Positions 56,898 to 64,000 of a DNA stretch of 64,000 nucleotides are shown piece by piece. The translations under genes and the position numbers were made by a program. How positions within the stretch are numbered: position 1 is the stretch's first letter; each line of letters opens with the position of its first letter. The stretch spans positions 62,001-126,000 of the forward strand of contig CAIJXV010000013.1 in NCBI GenBank assembly GCA_903824675.1, written 5' to 3'. This DNA is from an uncultured bacterium (GTDB lineage Bacteria > Verrucomicrobiota > Kiritimatiellia > CAIKKV01 > CAIJXV01). Below the pieces are notes generated by a model that was not told where the DNA came from, ran no database searches, and saw only the letters and a list, made by a program, of their open reading frames with translations.

Positions 56898-59213
56898 CTA
56901 TTTACTGAATTTCAACGTCCCCCGAAACACGCTCGCTCCAAAAGTCGTCACATACACGATCCGTTCATCCTGAGGATCGAAAGCCACCCGTTGAATATTC
57001 GAGAAAGGCAGATTTTGAACTGGCGCAAATGTTTGTCCGTTGTCCTGTGACAAAAAAAGGCCCTCCTCCGGCGCCCCCTCGGTCAACGTCATGTAAATCC
57101 ATCCCTTGCGACGCGGATCCAGATAGGCCCCGAAATGTTCCGGTCCTTTCCGGGCCAGCAGAGACCAGCTTGCGCCTCCGTCAGTGGTCCGGTAAAGCCC
57201 GCCTTCTTTACGCGGACCGGCATCCGCCACGCTCAGATAAATCGTCCGGGAATCAGCCGGATCAACGGTAAAATCCTTGGGCCAGAGGAATCGTTTCGCC
57301 GTTAGCGATTCCCAACTCTGAGTGGCCGGGTTCAGCCGGAAAAGACCTACCCCGTCCTCCTGAAAGATCCGCCCCACCCGCAACGCGGTCACCAGGGCAA
57401 ACAGGGTCCCATCCTGATGACGGAATACCCGGGTCACCCGCCGATTCTTTTCAGACCCCAACCCCTGCCCCACCGGCGCCCAGTGTTGCCCTCCGTCCTC
57501 GGAACCATAGACCCCATGATTCCAGACCGCCGCAAACAAGCGCCGCCGATCGCGCGGGCTTCGCGGATCGACGATCACCGAGGTCGTCGCGGAAACGGGC
57601 AACCCGACAGTGACGGGTTTCCACGTATTCCCCGAATCCATGCTCAGGCAGACACCCCCCGCCCCGGACGATTTATGGCGATTCTCGATAATGTTGCCAT
57701 TGGGGATATCATGCACATCTGAAAAGGCACCCCATATTTTTCCCGGAATGTCGGGATCGAACGCCAACTCGTAGCAAGTGTTCTGCCAGGGTGCGCGTCC
57801 GGTTTTCCCCCACCATTGCCAACTTCGTCCGCGGTCGGCGGACCGGGCCAACCCGATATCGGTGTAGGCGATGTAATGGCGCTCAGGATTCAGGGGGTCT
57901 ACATAATAATTCCAGGTGGTCGTCACCCCAAGTCCCTGGGGTCGCCAACAGGCATCCCGGCCGGTCCGGGTTAAATCGGCGCTTTTCGACATCGCACTCA
58001 CCCAGGTGCTCCCGCCATCGCGAGTCAGGTAACATCTCCCGCTATCCGAAAACAGGACTCGCCGCGAATCGGTCGGACAGATCGCCCAACCCAGGCCCGC
58101 TTCCTGAAAATTCTGGCCCAGAGTGGCCGTCAACCAATTCGGCTCGACATTATAAAGCCCTTTCCAACGGGGATCGGAATAAAAGGTCGCCTTCCAACTC
58201 TCGCCGGCATCTTCCGATTTCCAGACGGCATTATGATAAGGCGGGGAAAATCCTGTACTGGTGTTGAAAGCGTAAACGGTGTCGGGCTTCTCATCACAGG
58301 CCAGCAGGCCGGGATATTGCGCCACCGGGCCATCCGCCCACTCATCCATTTTCCGGATCCCCCGGTTAATCTCGCCTTTCATCACGCTCTCCCAGGATTC
58401 GCCTCGATCGCGCGATCGATAGATCCCCCCGACATATTGGCCGGCCAGATCCCTGGCCGGCACGGAACAATAGAGAACGGTTTTTCGGGTCCGGGGATCC
58501 GATCCCCCCGCAAATGAGCGAATCTCGGTCCACGGCAACCCGTTCGTTTTGGGAAACCAGGTTTGGCCTCCGTCATCACTGCGATAAACGCCCTTCGTCG
58601 TCCCTGAAAACAGCGCCCGGTTACCCGGTTTACCCGTCCGTTCAAAACGAAAGGACAAGGGCGTTCCCTCAATCCCCGAACAGGTTTCCCAATGGATCCC
58701 CCCATTGATCGAAAGCGCGACGCCGGACGAAGTTCCCACCAGCATCCATTCCGGTTGATCGGGATCGATCGCGATTCCGCCGACCAATTCCGCCTTGAGA
58801 TCCCCGATGGGTTGAAAGGTTTGCCCGCCATCCCGCGACACCCGCAGGGAGCCGGACCAATCGTGCGCGGCAAAAACAACCTGGGGATCCTGGGGGTGAA
58901 AAGCGGGTCGACACCGGATATTCCCACGCAATTGCCGATGATGAATGAGCGCCCAGTCGTGACCGCCATCCTGCGAAAGATACGCCCCGCTCATGTCGCA
59001 ATTGAGCATCATACGATCCGGATCGGCCGGACTGATGGCGGGCGTGAACATCGCCCCGCCGCCGCCCAATCCCACCATTTCCCACTCGAAACAGACCGCG
59101 GTCGGCGAGGAGGTTTCCTGGGCTTGCGCGGCCATTCCCAAACCGATCATCAAGGCCAAGACGGCCCCCCTGATAGGCCTTCGGCGACCAGGTCGTTGTT
59201 CTCGATGTTTCAT
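56898..59213 (-). CDS. Exported BNR/sialidase-like beta-propeller, GH74-like
   Basis: Repeated S.DGG..W motifs (SQDGGHDWALI, SRDGGQTFQPI, SDDGGQTWFPK, TRDGGSTWVSA, SEDGGQHWAPV, TTDGGASWSLL). Confidence 0.85.
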   Translation of the reverse strand: MKHREQRPGRRRPIRGAVLALMIGLGMAAQAQETSSPTAVCFEWEMVGLGGGGAMFTPAISPADPDRMMLNCDMSGAYLSQDGGHDWALIHHRQLRGNIRCRPAFHPQDPQVVFAAHDWSGSLRVSRDGGQTFQPIGDLKAELVGGIAIDPDQPEWMLVGTSSGVALSINGGIHWETCSGIEGTPLSFRFERTGKPGNRALFSGTTKGVYRSDDGGQTWFPKTNGLPWTEIRSFAGGSDPRTRKTVLYCSVPARDLAGQYVGGIYRSRDRGESWESVMKGEINRGIRKMDEWADGPVAQYPGLLACDEKPDTVYAFNTSTGFSPPYHNAVWKSEDAGESWKATFYSDPRWKGLYNVEPNWLTATLGQNFQEAGLGWAICPTDSRRVLFSDSGRCYLTRDGGSTWVSAMSKSADLTRTGRDACWRPQGLGVTTTWNYYVDPLNPERHYIAYTDIGLARSADRGRSWQWWGKTGRAPWQNTCYELAFDPDIPGKIWGAFSDVHDIPNGNIIENRHKSSGAGGVCLSMDSGNTWKPVTVGLPVSATTSVIVDPRSPRDRRRLFAAVWNHGVYGSEDGGQHWAPVGQGLGSEKNRRVTRVFRHQDGTLFALVTALRVGRIFQEDGVGLFRLNPATQSWESLTAKRFLWPKDFTVDPADSRTIYLSVADAGPRKEGGLYRTTDGGASWSLLARKGPEHFGAYLDPRRKGWIYMTLTEGAPEEGLFLSQDNGQTFAPVQNLPFSNIQRVAFDPQDERIVYVTTFGASVFRGTLKFSK

Positions 59214-59264
59214 GACGTCACGTTAAACCATTTCCCCTGAATATCAATTCCAAACCTCGCCATC

Positions 59265-59470
59265 TGATCATTGCCTAATGTCCGCGTAGTGGTGGTCCCC
59301 GACAAGTTCGGGCCGCGAACGGACGGCTCGCCAGAGTCTCGCCCTCCAAAGGTCAATCTATACAAGATGGATAACTCTTCCCTGGAGGGCGAGACTCTGA
59401 CGAGCCGCGGGGGCAACGGGTGAAACCTGTGGTCGCCATTCGGCGATGCGCTCTTACGCGATGATTAGGG
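59265..59470 (+). repeat. Dispersed hairpin element, copy 2
   Basis: Inverted arms 59325-59347 GGCTCGCCAGAGTCTCGCCCTCC and 59384-59406 GGAGGGCGAGACTCTGACGAGCC; CATCTGATCATTGCC at both 59261-59275 and 59475-59489. Confidence 0.9.
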
Positions 59471-59532
59471 TCGACATCTGATCATTGCCACGCGCATCCA
59501 GGCTGAAGATGAAATATGTAGGTGAAAAAAAC

Positions 59533-59584
59533 GGACGGCGTGGCAGCCGTCCCTCCCTTGCAAGAACCGACGGCGATTCTTAGC
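59533..59584 (+). repeat. Right copy of the 52-bp inverted repeat
   Basis: GGACGGCGTGGCAGCCGTCCCTCCCTTGCAAGAACCGACGGCGATTCTTAGC. Confidence 0.85.
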
Positions 59585-59665
59585 CGGAGCGATTCCGTTG
59601 CGACGATAAAACGGCAAACGACAAGGGATCGCCATTCCCGGGGTGGACCGGGCGGTCCCTCGCGC

Positions 59666-60172
59666 GGGGCGCATCTGCGATTCGGTGCAAATTCGCCTAT
59701 TTCCTTGATAAACCGCCCCAGGTGGGGCTTCGCCCACAACCCGATTCCCCGTTGTTGTCGGACGGGCCTCGGCGCCCGGCGTCCGCGGATCCTCTCCAGA
59801 CGCCCGCCACCGAGGGCGGGCCGACATCGATTAAAAACGGATGGTGTAACGCCCTTTAGGGTAGGGCTTCGTCCACAACCCGATTCCCCGTTGTTGTCGG
59901 CCGGGCCTCGGCGCCCGGCGTCCGCGGATCCTCTCCAGACGCCCGCCACTGAGGGCGGGCCGACATCGATTAAAAACGGATGGTGTAACGCCCTTTAGGG
60001 TAGGGCTTCGTCCACAACCCGATTCCTCGTTGTTGTCGGACGGGCCTCTGCGCCCGGCGTCTGCGGATCCTCTCCAGACGCCCGCCACCGAGGGCGGGCC
60101 GACATCGAGTCAAAACGGTTGGTGTAAACGCCCTTTAGGCGGTTTCTGTACACCGAATCGCAGATGCGCCCC
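59666..60172. repeat. Three 139-bp tandem repeats bracketed by a perfect 22-bp inverted repeat
   Basis: CCACAACCCGATTCC anchor at 59734, 59873, 60012 (period 139); GGGGCGCATCTGCGATTCGGTG at 59666-59687 and its exact reverse complement at 60151-60172. Confidence 0.95.
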
Positions 60173-60305
60173 CTCGCGCGCGCCACTAAAATAACCGCTT
60201 TACACTGCCTTTTGTTCCGATATACTTTTTTGCGTTTCTTTTTCGCAGGATTCCCGGCACAAATGCCAGGATGAATCACCACCCAATCAGATGAGGAGTT
60301 GTTAG

Positions 60306-61430
60306 ATGAAGGTTCCTTTTTACGGACATGTCCGCCAGTACACCAACCTGAAGAGCGAGATCGACGCCAACATCAAGACCGTGATCGAAAGCGGCGAATA
60401 TGTCATGGGTCCGATGCTCAAGAAATTCGAAGCCGAATTCGCCCAATTCTCCCAAACCAAATTCGCCATCGGCGTGGCCAACGGCACCGATGCCATCTGG
60501 CTGGCGCTGCTCGCCCTCGGCGTCGGTCCCGGCGATGAATGCATCACCCACACCAATACTTTCTTCGCCACCGCCGAAGCCATCTGGTTCACCGGCGCCA
60601 CCGCCGTCTTCGTCGACTGCGACCCCAAAACCCGGTGCATCGATCCCTCCAAGATCGAAGCCGCCATCACCCCCAAGACCAAGGCCATCATCCCCGTCCA
60701 TCTGTATGGCCAGTGCGCCGATATGCGCGCCATCCGCAAAATCGCCGACAAGCACAAGCTGTTCGTCATCGAAGATAACGCCCAGGCCATTGACGCCGCC
60801 GGCCCTGATTTCCGGATCGGCGAACTCAGCGATGCGGCCACGACCAGTTTCATCATCCAGAAGAACCTCGGCACCTTCGGTGACGGCGGCATCGTCATCA
60901 CCAATAATCCCGAGATCGACCGCCTGGTCCGCAAGATGCGCAACCACGGCTCTGAAAAGCGCTCGCAGCACAGCTTCGGGTTCAACAGCCGTCTGGATGA
61001 CATCCACGCCGGCATCCTGAGCGCCAAGCTCAAGCACATTCACGTCGGCAACGATCAGCGCCGTAAATGGGCCGCGCGTTATACCGCCGCCTTCAAGGGC
61101 GTCAAGAGCTTCACGCTCCCCTACGAAGTGCCCGGGGGCCGCCATATCTTCCATCTCTATGTCGTCGAAACGGTCAATCCCGCCAAACGGGACGCCCTGA
61201 TGAAGTTCCTCATCGATAATGGCATCGATGCCAAGAGCCATTATCCCATCGCCATCCACCAGCAGGAAGGCTATCCGTGGGGCAAGCAGGCGCGCATCGT
61301 CGGGCCCATCCCGAACTCGGAACGCAACGCCGTCTCCTGCGTCAGTCTGCCGATGTTCCCGGAATTGACCGAAGCGGAAGTGGATTACACCATCCAGAAG
61401 TGCCTGGAATGGGATAAAGCCAACGCGTAA
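60306..61430 (+). CDS. DegT/DnrJ/EryC1/StrS family aminotransferase
   Basis: GVANGTDAIWLAL, HTNTFFATAEAI, PVHLYGQCADM, VIEDNAQAIDA, SFIIQKNLGTFGDGG (PLP Lys), NSRLDDIHAGIL. Confidence 0.93.
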   Translation: MKVPFYGHVRQYTNLKSEIDANIKTVIESGEYVMGPMLKKFEAEFAQFSQTKFAIGVANGTDAIWLALLALGVGPGDECITHTNTFFATAEAIWFTGATAVFVDCDPKTRCIDPSKIEAAITPKTKAIIPVHLYGQCADMRAIRKIADKHKLFVIEDNAQAIDAAGPDFRIGELSDAATTSFIIQKNLGTFGDGGIVITNNPEIDRLVRKMRNHGSEKRSQHSFGFNSRLDDIHAGILSAKLKHIHVGNDQRRKWAARYTAAFKGVKSFTLPYEVPGGRHIFHLYVVETVNPAKRDALMKFLIDNGIDAKSHYPIAIHQQEGYPWGKQARIVGPIPNSERNAVSCVSLPMFPELTEAEVDYTIQKCLEWDKANA

Positions 61431-61452
61431 TTCCGTCCATTTCATATAACCC

Positions 61453-61490
61453 ACGGGAACGGGATCGCGCTGATCCCGTTCCCGTTTTTA
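61453..61490 (+). terminator. Rho-independent terminator after the aminotransferase gene
   Basis: ACGGGAACGGGATC-GCGCT-GATCCCGTTCCCGT followed by TTTT. Confidence 0.85.
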
Positions 61491-61516
61491 GTATTCAGCC
61501 TTAAAAGGAGCAAACG

Positions 61517-62587
61517 ATGAGCAAAACCTATAAAGTCATGGTTGTCGGCATGGGCAAGCGCGGAATGCATCACGCCACCGCCTTCAAAGCCAATCCCCGT
61601 TTCCAAGTCGTCGGCATCTGCGATATCGATGCCGCCCGCCTGGAAGCCGCCGCCCCCAAATTGGGTAATCCCAAAACTGGAACCGATGCGACCGCCCTGG
61701 CCAAAGACGTTAAGCCCGACGTTTTCTGCTTCTGCACCCTCCCCAACCTCCGCACCCCCTTGATCAAGGCCGGCATTGCCGGCGGCGCCCAATTAATCGC
61801 CTTTGAAAAGCCCGTCGCCCTCTCCAGCCGCGAAGGCATGGAAATCAAAAAATTGCTCGATGCCTCCGGCGTCAAGGCCGTGGTCAGCCATCAGCACCGC
61901 TATGGCATCCATTATCGCGAAGTCGGCCAATTGATCGCCGCCGGTGGGATCGGCCGCGTTCACACGGTGTATGGCACCGCCACCGGATGGATGACCCACA
62001 TGCTGTCGCATCTGATCGATTACATGCGTTGGTATGCCGGCAATCCGGAGGCGCAGTGGGTCATGGCCCAGGCGGCCGGCCGCAGTAAATTCGCCGACAT
62101 CCATACCTCCCCCGATTATCTCGGCGGCTTCATCCAATTCGCCAACGGCGTCCGCGGGATCGTCGAAGTCGGTGCCGGCGCCCCCGATGTGCCGGAAGTC
62201 GATTACTGGTGGCGCAAATGCCGGATCGGTGCCCAGGGCACCGAAGGTTTCGCGGAAGTTCTGACCGGCGGCGGCTGGCGCGCCGTCACTTCCCGGGGCG
62301 TGTTCTCCGGACCGGGTTGCATGAATTACGATCTCGATATGCCCCCCTATATCCAGGAAATGGCCGACTGGCTGGATGACTCCAAAAAGGTCCATGCGTG
62401 CAACTTCGACAGCGCCTACAAAGGAATGGAAATCATGATGGGCCTCTGCCGTTCCGCCGCCGAAGGCGGACAGGTGGCCCTGCCCCTCGCCGCGCCCGCG
62501 GATGAGCTGGACCTGTTGAAAAAGGTCGTCGCCGACCGCAAGGTTCTCCTGTCCAGCCCGGTCAACGCCAAAGAATACGGGGGTTGA
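61517..62587 (+). CDS. Gfo/Idh/MocA family oxidoreductase
   Basis: KVMVVGMGKRGMHHATAF; GGAQLIAFEKPVALSSREGMEI; VVSHQHRYGIHYREV. Confidence 0.92.
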   Translation: MSKTYKVMVVGMGKRGMHHATAFKANPRFQVVGICDIDAARLEAAAPKLGNPKTGTDATALAKDVKPDVFCFCTLPNLRTPLIKAGIAGGAQLIAFEKPVALSSREGMEIKKLLDASGVKAVVSHQHRYGIHYREVGQLIAAGGIGRVHTVYGTATGWMTHMLSHLIDYMRWYAGNPEAQWVMAQAAGRSKFADIHTSPDYLGGFIQFANGVRGIVEVGAGAPDVPEVDYWWRKCRIGAQGTEGFAEVLTGGGWRAVTSRGVFSGPGCMNYDLDMPPYIQEMADWLDDSKKVHACNFDSAYKGMEIMMGLCRSAAEGGQVALPLAAPADELDLLKKVVADRKVLLSSPVNAKEYGG

Positions 62588-62591
62588 TTCC

Positions 62592-63419
62592 ATGGAATTG
62601 GTGATACAGCCCGATGCCGAACGTGCCGCCTGGCTGGTGGCGTCTTTGATTGCCAAGGCCCTCCGCCAAAAACCACATCTCGTGCTCGGGCTGGCCACCG
62701 GCCGCACCATGGAACGAGTCTACGGGTATCTCGTCCGGATGCACCGCGAGGAAGGCCTGGATTTCTCCCTGTGCCGAACCTTCAACCTCGACGAATATAT
62801 CGGGCTCCGCCCCGACCATCCCGGCTCCTACCGGTATTACATGGATCAGAACCTCTTCAAGCATATCAATATCGATCCCCGCAATACCTTTCTGCCCGAT
62901 GGCATGGCCGCGGATCTGCCCGCGGCCTGTCGCCGCTACGAAGAAACGATGCTGGAATTCGGCGGGATCGATTTGCAACTCCTCGGCATCGGCGCCGATG
63001 GACATATCGGCTTCAACGAATCGCTCTCCGCCTTGCGCTCCCGCACGCGCGACAAGGCCCTGGCCCCGTCCACCATTGCCGTCAACAGCACCCTGTTCGC
63101 GCATCCCGGCGAAATGCCCAAACGCGCCATCACCATGGGCGTCGGCACCATCCTGGATGCCCGCACCATCATTCTCCTCGTCACCGGCAAGAGCAAGGCC
63201 GACATCCTCGCCAAGGCGGTCGAAGGCCCCATCACCTCGATGGTCTCGGCCTCCGCCCTCCAGCTCCATTCCAAATGCCGGGTCGTCGTCGATGAATCCG
63301 CCGCCGCCAAACTGCAGGCGCAGGATTATTACCGCTGGATTTATGAAACGGAATCCGACTGGGAGGAATTTCGTCATCCCCAGCCCATCCAGAAAGTTTT
63401 GCCGCTGACCACGGGTTGA
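62592..63419 (+). CDS. nagB: Glucosamine-6-phosphate deaminase-like
   Basis: LGLATGRTMERVY, FNLDEYIGLRPDHPGSYRYYM, LLGIGADGHIGFNES, TMGVGTILDARTIILLVTGKSKA. Confidence 0.92.
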   Translation: MELVIQPDAERAAWLVASLIAKALRQKPHLVLGLATGRTMERVYGYLVRMHREEGLDFSLCRTFNLDEYIGLRPDHPGSYRYYMDQNLFKHINIDPRNTFLPDGMAADLPAACRRYEETMLEFGGIDLQLLGIGADGHIGFNESLSALRSRTRDKALAPSTIAVNSTLFAHPGEMPKRAITMGVGTILDARTIILLVTGKSKADILAKAVEGPITSMVSASALQLHSKCRVVVDESAAAKLQAQDYYRWIYETESDWEEFRHPQPIQKVLPLTTG

Positions 63420-63532
63420 GGAGAGCGGATTCGCATCCGATTGAACCGCAGAGTGACGAATACTAAACCGTAGAATTTCGAAAGAAATCTAGTCCTTTAA
63501 TGATTCGCATCAGCGATTAATAATCAACACCC

Positions 63533-64000
63533 ATGAAAACACTTAAACACGATGTGGCCGCCGTCGCCCGTAACTTTTCGATCTGGGGCGATTTCAAATC
63601 CGCCGAACCTTATGGCAGCGGACATATCAATGACACCTATGCCTCGGTCTTCGACCAGGGCGGCACGGCGGTCCGGTATATTCATCAACGGATCAATCAC
63701 CTGATCTTTAAACAGCCGGACCGGGTCATGGAAAACATCGAGCGGGTGTTGGCCCACCTGCATGGCAAACTCAAGACTGACGGCATCACCGATATCCACC
63801 GTCGGGCCCTGACCCTGATTCCCGCCCGGGACGGCAAGTCTTGGTTCGTCGATCCCGAGGGGAATACCTGGCGAACCTATATCTTTATCGAAAAGGCCGC
63901 CACTTATGATGTCATTGAATCTCCCCAGATGGCCTATGCCGCCGCGCGTTCATTCGGCGAATTCCAAGGTCTGCTGGCCGATCTGCCCGGCGAACGGCTC
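63533..64000 (+). CDS. Phosphotransferase (APH/NahK-like sugar kinase), 3' truncated by the window
   Basis: MKTLKHDVAAVARNFSIWGDFKSAEPYGSGHINDTYAS...YIHQRINHLIFKQPDRVMENIERV...WRTYIFIEKAATYDV. Confidence 0.8.
   Translation, partial: MKTLKHDVAAVARNFSIWGDFKSAEPYGSGHINDTYASVFDQGGTAVRYIHQRINHLIFKQPDRVMENIERVLAHLHGKLKTDGITDIHRRALTLIPARDGKSWFVDPEGNTWRTYIFIEKAATYDVIESPQMAYAAARSFGEFQGLLADLPGERL

Noticed and set aside
59666-60172. Possible CRISPR array
   Set aside because: Units are 139 bp of near-identical sequence without short repeats and unique spacers, and no cas genes are present.
59465-60282. ORFs such as MSARPRWRASGEDPRTPGAEARPTTT and MAGVWRGSADAGRRG
   Set aside because: Translations of the 139-bp repeats in shifting frames (139 is not a multiple of 3), so coding is unlikely.
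60276-61454. 392-aa minus-strand ORF
   Set aside because: Antisense to the DegT aminotransferase; D/G-rich shadow ORF. The same applies to 61793-62710 and 62562-63377.

Overview
About 64 kb of a moderately high-GC bacterial chromosome, read by eye from ORF translations and sequence motifs. No rRNA, CRISPR array, transposase or integrase was recognised. Gene content (GH1, GH4 and GH74-like glycosidases, NPCBM protein, UroD-like paralogs, Gfo/Idh/MocA oxidoreductases, PPDK, choice-of-anchor-D repeats) resembles PVC-type heterotrophs such as Kiritimatiellota or Lentisphaerota, but that is inference only. Well-supported core genes: cellulose-synthase-like GT2 plus TPR protein, RluA-type pseudouridine synthase, Dus, parvulin lipoprotein, ppdK, gmhB, LysM lipoprotein, MsbA-like ABC transporter, a stand-alone IMP cyclohydrolase followed by queD-queE-queC, CNBD-histidine kinase, ybaK, an HU protein fused to two zinc ribbons followed by a tandem-PAS protein, nudC, GH4, and an amino-sugar cluster (aminotransferase, oxidoreductase, nagB, NahK-like kinase). 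Roughly 40.7-52.8 kb is an accessory stretch of small secreted, membrane or Cys-rich proteins ending at a tRNA-Gly(GCC). The main signals not explained by genes are intergenic repeats: (1) three 139-bp tandem units bracketed by a perfect 22-bp inverted repeat at 59.67-60.17 kb; (2) a ~200-bp dispersed hairpin element at 40.87 and 59.27 kb; (3) a ~110-bp module duplicated between divergent genes at 47.44 and 51.94 kb; (4) a ~52-bp inverted repeat flanking the GH74-like gene; (5) a short AAGCCAGACCTATGAAGGTGT motif in three intergenic places. No single locus can be declared a new system from sequence alone. The best leads are the HU-zinc-ribbon/PAS pair, the 139-bp array and the duplicated divergent intergenic module.
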